From contig JAQGAU010000088.1 in NCBI GenBank assembly GCA_034698045.1, positions 1 to 42,614 of the forward strand: DNA of 42,614 nucleotides. The letters are read 5' to 3'. The notes below the pieces were generated by a model. That model was not told the origin of the DNA and did not search any database. It saw nothing but the letters and a program-made list of their open reading frames with translations. This stretch comes from Paramacrobiotus richtersi. Taxonomy: Eukaryota; Tardigrada; Eutardigrada; Parachela; Macrobiotidae. Numbering within the stretch: the first letter of the stretch is position 1; each line of letters starts with the position of its first letter. Below, piece by piece: positions 1 through 13,122 of the stretch. The position numbers were made by a program, and so were the translations under genes.

Positions 1-3000
1 TCCTCCAGCATGGACGACAACGACACCACCGGATCAATCCGTCTCCGGGCGGTGGTCAACCGCGGTTTCTCCAGATAATCCGGCATACTCTCCTTTCTCT
101 TCCGCTTACCCCCGCCTTCCGCTTTCTCCCTTTCCTTTCTCTCCTTCCGCGCCTCTTTACTCTCAATCTTATCCAGATCTCTCGAATCAGCCAGAGTTTT
201 CGGAATCTTGACGATAAGCGCCTTCTTTCTGATCATTTCCGTTTGGTTCAGCACTTCCTTCTTCAACGTAATCTTGGCTCCTTCCACTCTGACCAGGCCG
301 CTTTCCTCGACGGCGTTACCCAGCTGGAGGTCCTCTTGCTCTTTGGTCATGGCAACGTTGAAGAATTCACCGGCTCGGGGGCAGACTTTGTTGGTGCGCA
401 TGTGTCCCACTTCGCCACAAGCACCACAGCGGACTTTGGATTCTCGTTCTTTCTTGGATTTCTTTGCTGGAACGGTACCGGCTGTGATGTCGGAGGTTGT
501 GGCGTCCATTTCATCAGCGGTTTCCATGTGTTTTATTCGTCGGAGCTGCTCCTGCGCAACAAATACACTGTTATAATTCTCAACCAGCAACTTACACATG
601 TAGTAAAACTGAATCACAATCTCTCGTGTGCCAGTTCTTATTCACACCGATTTGATATTTCTAGGTTTAAATTGTGTAACATTATGATTTTTATGGTGTG
701 TCGTTGATACAAAATATTATTATGTTTTGAGCGCCACCGTTCATAAAATAAAAAATAATTTTATTTTAATCCGTTTCAATTACGAAAGAACACACTCTTC
801 AACAATAAATTTACGTAAATATCATACTTCTACAGAAGAATCAATACGGTTTGTCATTGTATTTGAAACGTACGACAGCAGCACCTTGCTTACAGTACAC
901 TTATCTTCGTATCAGTCAATAAATTTTCGCGAACTCCAGCACATTTTGGTTAACATTTAGATTAACCTTTTGACGTTAGTCAAAATTCAGATTATTAATG
1001 TTAATGTTAATTCAGATTAACATTTAGATTTTGGTTAACAATCAAATTTTTACCTGCAGTCGCCGCTTCTCCTTGCGCATAACATCCTTCTTCTCCGAAT
1101 CCAACGCCGCAAACTGCCGAATAAAATTCTCATCCGTCCGATTCCGCAGCTGCACATACGCATCAATCAACGCCGGCCGACCAACATACTCGGTCCGATC
1201 AAAATCCCTCCCATCCGCATCGCGAAAGGTCCGTACAATCTTCAACTTCCGCACCGGCTGGGGCGGTCCTTCCTCCTTCTCCACTTCCTCCTCCGCCGTA
1301 CCTTTTTTCTTACCCTGTTTCTTCTTCTGCTGCACCGTCGCCTCGGCCTCTTCCTGACTCAACAGCTTCTTCAGCTCCTTTCGTTCTTCCACTTCCCGTT
1401 CAAATAAGAGTTCTTTCCCGGTTTTCTTGCTCTGGATGAACGAGTCCAGATTCCGTCCCAGTTCTTCGATATCGGAATCGTCTTCTTCCTCGCTGCTCTC
1501 TTCATCGGTGGAAAGCATTTCTTCGCTGGATAAGACGCGGTTTTGGAGTTTGAAGATGCGCTGGCATTCTTCCTTGTATTTCTCTTGTTGTTCGGCTGCC
1601 GAGTAGCGGCTACCGCGGGCAAATTTACTCATTTCTTCTTCGTTTCCGGCACGGGCTTGCTGGGTTCCAAGCGTACGAACCAAATCAATAATCTCCCACC
1701 TAGAACGGAAATTCCGGGAATATGTATAAGCCATTTCAAATTGCAAAATACGAAACGCGAAGAAATCGATAATTCTCAGTACTGTTTCTGCATAATTAGT
1801 CGTATTACATTCTCAGACAATTCACGTTTGCCCAGAGAAAATCCTCTTTGAAACAAAGGAACTGTTCAGTTTTGTTCCGATCTGGAAGCCAAAATCAGAA
1901 AAGCTATACTTCGGCTGTGTAGGAAACATAAAACTTCCCGTTCGAAAAGCAAGTAATCAATAAACTAAGTAAATGCCGCCATTGTGTTACTTGTTCTTCC
2001 TCGCCACTATCTTCATCAGCGGAAAGCATTTCTTCGCTGGATAAGACGCAATTGTGCAGTTTGACGATGCGCTCGCATGCTTCCTTGTATTTTTCCTGCT
2101 GTTCGGCCGCCGAGCATCAGACAGCCAAATGAATGCACACCGCAGATGCTTTCTCAAATAAGAACGAAACTATCTGCAAATTAATTTTCCCATACCTGGT
2201 AAGTTTCTTGATCTGCTCATCATTACACCCATATTTCCTCAGCAGCTGTTTCGCATTATTCAGCGACAATTTACGCAGATCGGCATTCGTCCCCGTAACA
2301 ATCCGTTTCGCCGGTGCCGGTCCGTCTTTTTCCTGAATTTTATTGGCAATCCGCACGTAGCTGAATCCCTCCCCGCGGCCAGTGGGATCGGCATCCCCCG
2401 TCACCTGCAGAATGCATTTATTCTTCATGGCGGCAATGAAAGCGCGGGTGGTATTCCACGGAGCGGCTTTGATCTCATCATCCATCTTGGACTGCTGCTC
2501 TTCATCACCGTCGTCCTCGGTAGCCAGGATGAGTTTCTCGCCATAACCGGCGTCTTTCAGACGCTGCTCGGCTGAACGCATACTGTAGTAGGCACAGTAG
2601 TCTTCGCAGGTGACCAGTGCGCGGATTTCTTCTTCACTAGGAAGTCTACAGAGAAAAATCAGGAGATAATATCGCGTATCAGCTACAATTTAGCAAAACA
2701 TACTTTTTATGATAGTCAGTAATCATAAAACTAGTCTGATATCACGGCAGAATTATTTTCATTAATAAAATTTGATATTATGGTAAAATTATTTTCATTA
2801 ATAAAATTAATAAAAATAGTTTGGTAAAAAAAGGTCCAAATTATGGCGAGAAAAGGGTCAAGAACTACTCACAAAACCATAAAAAAGGAACAGAACGCAC
2901 AAGAACCTCCAAAACACGAAAAAGCAATACGTTTACTAATTTAATTAACATGAATTTATAAAGCATACCGCTCAACGAAATATACGGATAACTTTGGAAC

Positions 3001-6000
3001 GGATTACTGAAAGTCTTGAACAATAATAGGATCCAAAATTGTGTCGTAAAAACATACCTCAAACAAGAAAACAGATGCATGCATGCAAGTCGAACAAACA
3101 AAAAGTCATACAAAGATTAGTCGACAAAAAACAGCAAAATTCGCCGAATATGCAAAAGGACAACTTATCCAGCAGTAATGATTACCTGAAATCAGTCTTC
3201 AGCACCCACCAACACGAATCCGCCCCGCTTCGCTGCGATGTGGCACAGATCTTCAGCCGCTTCCTCACCGAACTCTCACTACTCGTCACGAACAGTTTTC
3301 TCACTTCATCCGCCTTGATCCGCTTTGGATTTTCCGGATTCTTCCAAAACAACCGATAAATATGCACTTGCAAGAAATCCCTGGCAAAATTCGTGGCTTT
3401 CTTCGAATTGGGCGCCGGCACCTCCATCAACGGGCACTCCTGTCCAACCGTAAAGGTCACCCGGATATCGCGGATGTAGTAACGATTCCGCGTCCGCACC
3501 ACCAGGAAATCCGTCACCGGTGTGGTGTGCTGATAGATGGGCGCGCGGAACATGTTATTCTCGAAGGTGGGAACACACTGCCCAACGTCGAGGTCTCCCA
3601 GAAAGGGGGAGGAGTAGGCCAAAGCGATCTCGCCGTAATCGAATTTCGGTATGTCATCTTCGTTTTTCCCGGGTTTACGTTTATAGTAGTTCTTGATCCG
3701 TGTGGCCATACCGATCTGACTGATCAGGGGAGGATATTCTTCGGTGTATTCGGCTAAAATTAGTTCCCCGTCTTGGGCGCTTAGATCTTCGGGGGTCCGC
3801 ATGAAAAACATGTCACCGCCTGGAAGTAAGTAATTTAACCATTTAGGTCACATAAACCGCTTCACATAAGATGTGAGTAAAAGTAAAATAAGCGAAAAAA
3901 AAATTCAAACATTTTTAGATGGCTTAGCATCACTATTAGCTGAAGTTTCGGTTCGATCAATGTTTGAAGCATGAGTTTGAGTAGGCAAGTACGGATATGG
4001 AAATGCATTTATATTAACTTGCATCAGATGCACAAACGAACAAAGACAGTTTGCAACCAAATTCCAAATACCTATCAATTATTTAACCACCAAAATTCGA
4101 ATCAGATTCAGTTCTTACCTCCGCTAGCCGCTAATTCCTGTACCCGCTGTTTTTCCTTCTTCTTGATGTTCTTATTCAACGATTCCACCGGGTGAGGTCC
4201 CAAAGTAATGATGATCCCGTTGGAATACTTCTTCAGCGCGGTCCGGTGAAACTGCCGGTTCTTTGACAAATTCAAATTGGTCGGAAAGAAGTACTGGTAC
4301 AGCTGCATGGAAGGGATGGAGTGCTGGATAGCCATGGCGCCGGTTGTGGGTTTTAGCGGACCTTCGTCTTTCTGCAGGGTGTAGTACTCGTCGTTGGACA
4401 GATTAAACGGGTCTTTGAATTGGTTTTTTGGTTCTTCAAAAGGTTTTGGCGAATCGGGCTCTTTAATGATGCCGGCCTTTCCCAGGACCATGCGGGAGCG
4501 TTTCAGCATGTCCTTCTTCTCTTTGGTCTGGACGACGACGGGTTCCTGGACCATTGTTTCATACTCTTCTTCGTCAGGAATTTCTATTTAAAAAAAGTAG
4601 TTTTAAACAATCTCTCCTTCTTTTCAACTGGATGTGGTTCAAGAAATTAAATAAAGGTAAATAAATGTTCCTAAATTGTACGAGAAGGTTTTTCTCGAAG
4701 GGTAAGCAGAAAGTCAAAGCGACATCTGTCTGATCTAACAGGAACATGTCTCTGTTATTGTTTCAGTTGATTGCATCCAGATCACTCTGATTTTCTGAAT
4801 TCCTTTCACCTTTATTTATGATATTCAGAATTATGAATTATGGAGTTATGAATATTTATTTATGAATATAATTCTAAAGTCACCCTTATTTTTAACGCCA
4901 GATGGTCTCAAAAACTACTTATAATCATTATCAACGTGACACGATCAATCAACATACCCAGTATAATATTCGGGTCATTCGGATCCAACGTCAACACCGC
5001 CGGCTCCGGTAAATCCTCAATATTCTCCGCATCCCAGATGATCTGTTTCTCCCAGTTCCCGCTAACCAGATCGTCATTCACCGCGGGGAACATGGATTCC
5101 TTCTTCAAGTCAAGAGACGACTGCCCACTGGCCACTTTATGCGATAAGAAGGACGCCGCCGTCCGGTATGTCGTATTGGGAATCCATCCGGCTTCCGTGC
5201 GCTTCTCCGATAACAGTTTATCCACGTCACGCTTGAACAACGTCCCGTCCCAGATGATATTCTGCTCCCAGTTGGTCAAGGAAACCATCAGAAATGCCTC
5301 GTCGTTGACGTCCAGTTTGCAGTTGACTTTTGTGCCGGTGAATGAGGCGGAAGTGGGGCGAGAGTCGCGTTTCTTGGAGGATGCACCATAGTCAAAGTTC
5401 TCACCCGTTGGATCGACGTTTAAGGCGTCGTACCTGGTAAGAGCATTTCATCAATTATGAATTGGTTTTATTATAATCTTCCATTAATTCTGTGATTATC
5501 GACAAACAAAGCCCAATTTAAATACGCGGGAAAACAAACTCAGACTGCACCGAAATAAACAAAAGGTGCACAGTAAACAATTAATCAACCCGCTGAAGCA
5601 AGTATGAGCTCCACATAATCCAGTGAAAAAATTAAAGATCGATAAAAGGTCTAGTACCGGTATCCGGAGGATACCGATAAAACTACACAGGTACGAAGTA
5701 AAGTACAAAAAAACTGCGTACGGCGGCTAAAACATCTCTCCAGGAAAAACTGAAATTCAAACCGTTTCAGATTTTTTTCAGATTGACTACAATAAATACA
5801 TTTGCCTGTGCATTTGTCAGCGACAAGCACAGCAAGCAGCGCTATCATTCAGCCATTCTGGAAATACGCCACTATACTACGAAACCATATTACAAAATTG
5901 TAGCCCTTGCAATTAATCGATTCTTCCTACTCGTTTGGACTAACATATGCAAATTATAATCGTGACATAAATCTGTTTTCTTGTCCAAAATCAGCGAAAC

Positions 6001-7904
6001 CAAATGACAAAAATATTCAAAATAATGGACATAAGAATACGAAAGGAAATCGAAACATCCTAGTCACACAGTTTCTGTAAGAATTTCACAATAATCCATA
6101 ACTGCAAATACATGTACTGCATAGCAATGGTAAATACACCTAACTTAAAGGGTGAACAATTAAAAATATGTTTCAGAAATCATCCTATGAAGAAACAACA
6201 AGAAAATTAACTTACCAATGCTGTGCCGGTCCGTATCTCCACGGCGGTATAGCCGACGCCGTCAGCCTCTTGGGCTTCTCCACTTCCCCATTCTCCACCG
6301 GAACATTCACAACATTCTCCACAGCCATCGGCGCATCCGGTACCACCTCAATGGGCAGCTTCCCCATCGGTTTGGGCATAACAATCGGCCAATGCTCCTG
6401 ACACAGCCTCTCCAACTTCTCCTGTTCATTCTCCTCCTCCTCGTCCTCCACCGGGACACCGGGACTCAACACATCCCCTTTGTGTCGATAATTGTTCCAG
6501 CGTTTAGGCAGACTGGACGGCCGTCCGGGACCGAACAGCCGTGAAAAACGCAGCACCACATCCGGCTGGAAGTCGGGGAAGATGTCGTTGATCTTGATGT
6601 TGGCCAGTTCCGGTGGGAGGACGGAGGCCAGGGGGGTGTTGAGGGAGGAGTGGGAGGGAGTGTCGTCGAGGATGGAGGCCACGGCGGCCGTGGTGATGGC
6701 GTCCTCTTGGGTAGTTTGGTCGGATGGGGGTGTTTCTCCTGGAGAGGTTTCGGGCGGTTCGTCAATTTCGCATACTTTATCGACTAGGGCATGAACGGCT
6801 TCGGTGGCGGTTTTGACGGGTTCTTCCTGGGAGGAAGGGTAGGAAGGCAAGCCCGATGACTCGAAGAAACCGCTTTCTGATGAATCTGCCAAAGAAATCA
6901 GTCTTCAACGCAAAATAACTGACTTTTGGACAACATCACATAAAACTCTAAACTCCCATAGACAAGTTCAGTAAACATTTTCATCTCAGTCTCCTGCACT
7001 AGTAAAAACGTAAAACTTATATATATGTTCAAAATTTCTTCATCTTCTTATGTCAGTTTGTCAAACTATCGATTTGCACGTAGCTACTATAATTTATACC
7101 GTAGTGACTTTACTGGAAACATTAATATTATCAGAAATGTGTTATAAGTAAAGAAATTATAAACTGTAAGAAGCTGCGGATTTAAACTCTCACAACCAGA
7201 TAACTGTTAATTTTGAGTAAAATAAAGCGATAAAAAATGAACCAAAAAAATCCGTACAAGTACTCATTATGCCAAGAAAATTCGAAAACTTCTGAAAAAG
7301 AGTATGCAAATGCCCGATATAAACAGCAAATGCGCCTACCCTAATAATCAGTTAAAACTATAGTCACAGGGATCACATGTCAAACCTTGAGACTGAGATG
7401 AAGGCAAGGAAGCAGTCAGACTGCATTTTTCCAGAGGAGACGTTTCTCTGGTTTCCCGCGATTCCAGCACTTCTTTCTCATCATACCTATCCTCGTCAGC
7501 GACATCCTCCGTATCGTAATAATCTACGGCTGTTGGCGACGCAACAATACCATCTCCATCGTCCAAATCTAACACAATCAATACAAAACGTCAAAAAAAG
7601 ATCAGAAAACAATAAAAACATCTGAAAACGATTCCTTCTGGATTTGGGGGCATTACATACCGTTTCGGTAAGTACTGCCACCGAGTTCCTGATTTTCCGA
7701 ATTGACATCTCGAATTTCATTGGCCAACGAGTGGAGAGTTCGTGTTGATTTCACTAAGCTTCCCAAATGCCTTTTGGCATCGGGATCCAGATAATCGCCC
7801 TCCAATTGCCCATCTTCGTCGATATTCCCGAATAGGATGTTGGCCAGGGAGAAGGGCTGTGCGTCTTCATAATCACTATCGTTGTGCTCGTCATCAAACG
7901 ACAT
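1..7904 (-). CDS. TAF1: TAF1, TFIID subunit 1 (N-terminal ~1440 residues; 3' end off window)
   Basis: This encodes the largest TFIID subunit, a nuclear scaffold of the RNA polymerase II pre-initiation complex. Exons in transcript order are 7904-7661, 7568-7386, 6885-6216, 5433-4958, 4583-4119, 3819-3186, 2645-2196, 1699-1054 and 551-1; every junction is GT-AG and all phases agree. The N-terminus carries the TBP-binding TAND motif ([12 protein letters not shown], about residues 17-28). The conserved core (DUF3591/winged-helix region, roughly residues 450-1080) is very close to animal TAF1, with motifs such as [35 protein letters not shown] and [11 protein letters not shown] zinc knuckle (C-x2-C-x4-H-x6-[17 protein letters not shown]) begins near residue 1298. 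The tandem bromodomains expected next lie outside the window. The ATG at 7904 is chosen because it precedes an acidic TAND start. Family assignment is certain; individual splice sites are inferred. Confidence 0.95.
1991..2114 (-). repeat. Partial duplicate of a TAF1 exon inside the upstream TAF1 intron
   Basis: This 124-base stretch lies in the intron between exons 2645-2196 and 1699-1054. It matches the exon segment 1480-1603 without gaps; I count 17 mismatches over 123 bases, about 86 percent identity. It is open in the same frame and would encode a variant of the [13 protein letters not shown]...LSSEEMLS segment. No polypyrimidine-AG acceptor abuts its 5' edge, so I read it as a relic rather than a used cassette exon. 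Confidence 0.8.
2737..2808. repeat. 36-bp tandem duplication, AT-rich, in a TAF1 intron
   Basis: Two adjacent 36-base units (2737-2772 and 2773-2808) share the core attattttcattaataaa and differ at only a few positions in their first half. They sit in the intron between exons 3819-3186 and 2645-2196. No coding or regulatory role is visible. Confidence 0.8.
5434..6215. other. Long TAF1 intron (782 bp)
   Basis: This is the intron between TAF1 exons 6885-6216 and 5433-4958. It starts with GTAAGT on the minus strand and ends with a pyrimidine-rich CAG. The open frames here do not resemble any protein I know. A small hairpin with 8-base arms (cggtatcc / ggataccg, 3-base loop) lies at 5658-5676. 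Nothing else stands out. Confidence 0.6.
6886..7385. other. TAF1 intron (500 bp), nothing seen
   Basis: This is an AT-rich intron between TAF1 exons 7568-7386 and 6885-6216. The donor (CAAG|GTTTGA) is weak, but the phase fits the acidic N-terminal region on both sides. I see no repeat, RNA gene or extra exon in it. Confidence 0.5.
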
Positions 7905-8714
7905 ATCGAAGACTCGAAGGCGAACGAATAATGGCTGATAAAGGGAAATCTCCAGAAAAACGAGCTGCGTTTTAAAAGCACCTTTTAAATTTTTTAAAAT
8001 TCTGTTCGTTGGATCACATTGTCAATCTGGATCATATAGATAAGCGCTTTCCGGTAGCGTTCAGTATTCCCATCATAATAGATTCAGTAATTCGAGGATT
8101 GAAATTCAGAGCAAAAAAATTTGTGCAATGATGTGCGAATTTATGAAGAAATGAAAAAACACCGTGATCGTAAATCTGAAATCCGTCACTCGCTGCCTGC
8201 AGTCACCAATTCACGTTACCCTATTAGTAACTGTCACATCGGGAGGTGGGCCACACGCCCGCTGGCATAGTAATTTGGTGTGGAATTTATACCACGATTC
8301 AAGCAAGCATAAACTGTAACCTTTTTAACAGCTTACCAGTAAGTGGGACTGTGCTACAATCTCTTCCAACGAAAGATAAGTTTTGTCTTCCAATTATGAA
8401 AATCTATCAGACGAAAGCTTCGCTTTCCAAACAATCCATACGCCTCCGCACACTACGGCATGTTAGCTTCCCCGGAAGTAGGCAATATGCATTTACCAGT
8501 ATGTTGAACCGGTATGTTATACCGGTACATAGGCATGGTATAGAAGTACTACCAAAGCAGGATATACCGAAGCATCTTATTAGATTCTTCGGAAAATTCT
8601 TTATAAGTCATCAATTCAACCAGTCTCTGCCAAACGCACAATAAATGTCCATTACTATCTATAACAGCGTACAGGAGGAAAGGAATGGCCGCAAAAAATT
8701 GTACACAACAAACT
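7905..8714. other. Region between the TAF1 start and the 3' end of the minus-strand PRDM-like gene
   Basis: This 810-bp region must hold the TAF1 promoter and 5' UTR (minus strand) next to 7904, and the 3' UTR of the PRDM-like gene next to 8714. I see no clear TATA box and no minus-strand AATAAA. A hairpin with 8-base arms (accggtat / ataccggt, loop gtt) lies at 8508-8526. No supported gene was found. Confidence 0.5.
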
Positions 8715-11700
8715 TCATTTATCACCATGAATCTGCATCCTATGCCGTAGAAATCTCCCATCCGTTAAAAATCCCAACCGGCACTCCTCACACTTGTACT
8801 AAACTCGTCATACTGCATCCGCTTCCTGGGCGCCTTATAGTCTTTCCCGGTGTCGCCCTTCTTTTCTTTAGCCTTTTCTCTCAATCCCGTTCCATGGGAC
8901 CACCGCTTATGGTACTGCATCGTGGACTGCTGTTTATACTTCTTCCCACAAATTCCGCAGACGTATTTGAATTCTTGAGAATGGGACAGCAGATGATGTC
9001 CCATTCGGTTCTTGTTCTTGAACATGCGGTTACATATGGGGCAAGTGCGGATGGAGGCCAAGTTATGCTGGGCTTTATGGTGTCGACTGAGAGCTCTGTA
9101 ATCGGGAACGATCACGGAGCAGTTGGGACAGTGGAAACCGTCAGGTTGGCGGTGTGTTAAGATGTGCTGGCCGAGTTCCACCCAGGATGGGTACATTTTG
9201 GCGCAGTATAGACAGGACTTTGGCATATGGACTGCCTGTAATAAAACAATTCAATGTAATCTAGATTGATTTAATAGAAAATCCCGCAACCCAAACTTGC
9301 ATATAGTTCTCAGCAATATTATGGTCACAAGGTTATTCGAACAGGATTTTTCAAGCAATGTGCTTCTATTCCATTTACCAAGAAGTTCTGAAATAATCCA
9401 GCAAAACATTAAGGATATATCGTGAACAATTTACAGTTAGTGCGGAGAGAACAATGAAAATACTGCAAATTACTTGCATTACTCACTTGCAATTGCTTAA
9501 TAATACGAAAATGCACGACTGTGGATACAAGTATGCATATGAAGTATGCACGATTAACAGATATCCACGATACCATAGACAAATTTCACAAGTTTTTGTG
9601 TAATACAAATCATACAAACATAATACGCTATCACATAGTATGCTATCACGTTGTCCTTAGTGTTCACACGAAACTCAGTTTTCATTATTTTTCAGACAAC
9701 CATCATTTTCTGTAGACTACAGGTACATTATTTATCAAACTATCACACATTACAGTTATGCAGCCCTATATCATATTAGCTGTCTAAAGTCCAGTTATAA
9801 GTAAGTTACCCAATCAGACGTTTCAGGATCTGCTAATTGTAAAGCGTATGTGAAACGCACCTGTACATGCGATATCAATCTCCGTGGACTCGGATACTCC
9901 TTCCCACACTTATCACAAATATGCTTCTCCTTCTCATCCCCATTGCGGCCCACTTCCGGATGCATCGCCCGCATATGCCGCGCCATACAATGTACCGTAT
10001 AATACTGCTGACAGTGGGCGCACTGCTCCCGTGGTTGGTAGACTTTCTTATGCTCCCAAACATGGCCAACCAGTAACTTGAGACTGCCAAAATCTTTACC
10101 ACATTCCACATGCATCAGAATTGTATTCACTATCCACAGCGTCCGGATTGTGTCCGAGAATATGGAGATCCAAGAGTTCCTGTGATGTGAAAGTGACCAA
10201 ACATTCCGCACAGGGATGGATTCCCTCCATGGAAGGTTTGTATCTTATGACTTTTGGAGGGTTATGTATCCGTTGCCGTGGCTTCTCATCCGATTTGAGT
10301 TGTTTACGTTTCTTCGCCACTTTATCTCCCCGAATCGGTGCGTCAGTTATGACATCTCCGCTGCGAGAATTTTCGTGCGGTTTTTGATTAGACGCGATGG
10401 AACGTATATCAACGTTTTCATCAGGTAAAATCCATGGAAGCGACGACCCCAAGTGAGTACTCGTAACAAGTAGCAACGTATCAGCGCCATCTAAACACAA
10501 TAAATGTGTTAAAAACTCAAATATCGGTCGAAGTAAACGCTATGCAAACGTAAACGTAATACCTTCGGCACTGTTTAATTCCATCCGATGGCAGGATCCA
10601 TCCGACTCAACATTTTCCGCTGATTTTTTCGTCCTTTTTTGTCCCTTTTCATTCCTCTTCTTTTTCTCTTTTCTGACGGTATTTTGTTCTGTAATTCACA
10701 GTACAGAATAAAAAATAGCTCCAAACCGACTTTTTAGTAAAGAAAAACACAGTTTATCCAGAGAAAAAACTCACCCTGTTTATCTGCTGTGGTGAATTCC
10801 TCCACATCATCAGTCGGGGCACTTCCACTTTCTGGAGCTCGATTGCCGGAAGCATTTCCACTGAATGAAGACGCTTCCGGATCTTCTTCAGGCCGGGACA
10901 GAGAAGATGGCATATTTTCGTACAACATAAAAATCCGCGTCTTTTTCGGTCCTCTTTCCCTTTTTCACCTTTGCCCTGTTTTTCTCCATCTGACTGGCCT
11001 GCTCCAGGACATCAAAATAACGCTGCAGCGATGGATCCCCATCTCCACGCCCCAACTGTGCCCGCGTGGAGGCATACGAGAGCAAATATATCCGGAGTGC
11101 ATTCTGCAATGTAGACCGTGCCCGGTCCAACTCGGCAGGGAGTAGTTTCCGTTGGAGATACAATCCGGCGGCATCATTCCAGGCCTTGGTATACTGTTTG
11201 TGGCCGCGAGGAAATTGGTACGGATTGGTGATAACGATCGCTTGCAGCCGTTTAATCCGTTCTTCGTAGCCTGTTCTTCGTTTCTTGACCGCAGAATCGG
11301 GCGTATCATGTCCTATGGCAAGCGTAGAAATAATAATAAATGCCGTATATTAAGTCGGTTTCAAACTGTAATCATCAAAACACCGTATTCGGTGGAATTT
11401 TCATTACTGAAAATTATTCATCAACGAAGTTTCGCGAAAGTGCGAGAAAGGAATTCCTATAGGAACTACAATAAACACAAGAAGAAGTTCAATAAACGAA
11501 TCAGCAAGCGCAACACGATGTAAGAGAACAAACCAAGAATCGATACGAATAAATCAAAAACAACGTAATACGAAAGTACATAACGAAAGCCCTACATTAC
11601 AAATTCTGAAAGTTGACTACATTGATCACGGTTGCGTATGCTCCACAAAACTCACAACAACAAAACACGCAAAGACCACCGCTAAAGTAACTGTTGCCAG

Positions 11701-13122
11701 AATAATGTCACATTTCTGATACTCACCGTCACCCAGTTTTCGTTTTCCGGTCTTTGCGGTACGTGCGTCTGGAACACAAAGACGGTGATCGTTTCCATTC
11801 ACTAGTCCAGTAGAGGCAGATTCAGGGTTCATAATACTGTTTCCGGCGAACGAAGTCAGTTCACTATCAGTTTCCTCATCCTCGGGGAAACTTGCCGGCA
11901 GAACTGACATAAAATGGTCGAATCCGGCAAAATCTGATGCAATATCGTACACATGCTTTCCCTCAGCTAGAATACAGAAACATCTGGTGAAATCATTAAT
12001 TTATCCATTACATAACGTTGTGAAAAGAAGGGATGCGACAACAAACAGACAATGTTGAAGATGTTCGCCATAGATATCTTAGTCAATATACTCACATTGC
12101 AAGTGATTAGATTCAAGCGAATCACAAATTCCGACAGATTCTGCGTATTTTTGGGAATACACGACTTTCAATTCTTCGCTTCGCGCAATTTCCTTCGTGG
12201 CAAGAAGATAAACTTCGTTCTTCGAAGCGTAAACGGCTACATTATGTTCGGTCAGCCTCGAAGCTGGTCGGACGAATTTGATCCAGTTGCACGCATTGGG
12301 CGATTCCATATGGAAATACTTGTTGGGATTGTCAGTGCCCAGTGGATCGGCAACGGAATAACAAAAATTCTCTTTATCGGAATGAGAGCATAAAACTCCG
12401 CGTACTGGTCCGAAGATGGTCTGCTCGGGTATGGGATGTTTGGCGCATACGCCAGTTGGCAGTTCTACATAGGGAAAAAACATTCTTAACTGACTGACCA
12501 ATAAAACTAAAATAATAGAATTAAATAGTTATCGGTAAATAATAACAGCCAGTATGAACATTACAGTGAAATCACACATTACACGGCCAGAACTTCCGAA
12601 AAAAAGCTTACACATTTCCTACGGCCTAAGATTTAAAAATGTCTAAGTCTGAAACAATCATGAAAATTGTAGGTTTATTATTTTACTACAAATATCACAG
12701 CAGCGCGTTTTTAAAACAGATCAAACGAGCAACGACTGCATTATAAACAATAAAAAAACTACAAACAAACAGGCGATTTCTAAACGACATATATATCAGA
12801 ATGTAGCAAGGCTTCTTTACTTATAAGTAGTGCTCTTACGAGTCTTACCACTGGAATTTGGTCGAATGAAATCCAAAACTCCAGGTAACGAAGCTATAGC
12901 AAAAGGCACCACTGGTGAATCCTGAACATGCTTCGAATGCACTGGACACGGCATATCCCATAGGACACCACACTGCGCGCAATCTGTAACATTATACAAA
13001 ACCATTACTGTCTGCGCTGCTCGGAGCGCAAACGTACGTTCCATGTCGAAAGACTCGAAAGTCAGAAACAAAACAAGTCCGTGCAACTACTCACACAGCC
13101 GTGCAAAACGGGGTTTCTTCAT
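8715..13122 (-). pseudogene. PRDM9-like zinc-knuckle/SET/C2H2 gene with three frame disruptions
   Basis: Exons in transcript order are 13122-13095 (start, MKKPRFARL), 12983-12849 (knuckle C-x2-C-x6-C-x2-H), 12464-12096 (PR/SET), 11966-11727, 11312-10775, 10688-10563, 10490-9861 (fingers 1-4) and 9235-8715 (fingers 5-9). All junctions are GT-AG and the phases match, apart from three indels. First, one extra T in the T-run near 10932-10936 (a tiny intron is the alternative). Second, a 2-base deletion at about 10106-10112, inside the C-x2-C of finger 2. Third, a 1-base deletion near 8796, before finger 9; the literal reading frame then stops at 8765 and the homologous one at 8717-8715. The SET exon keeps FGPVRG, NACNWIKFV and LKVVYSQKYA. 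A Myb-like segment (ITNPYQFP..YTKAWNDA) lies between SET and fingers, unlike the plus-strand paralogs. No THAP domain was found. Splice sites are intact, so this is either a recent pseudogene or assembly indels. Confidence 0.7.

Noticed and set aside
208..707. Plus-strand open frames at the left edge
   Set aside because: They are shadows of the TAF1 zinc-knuckle exon on the minus strand.
5496..5848. Minus-strand open frames, cysteine- and phenylalanine-rich
   Set aside because: They lie in a TAF1 intron, show no known motif, and have composition typical of AT-rich non-coding sequence.
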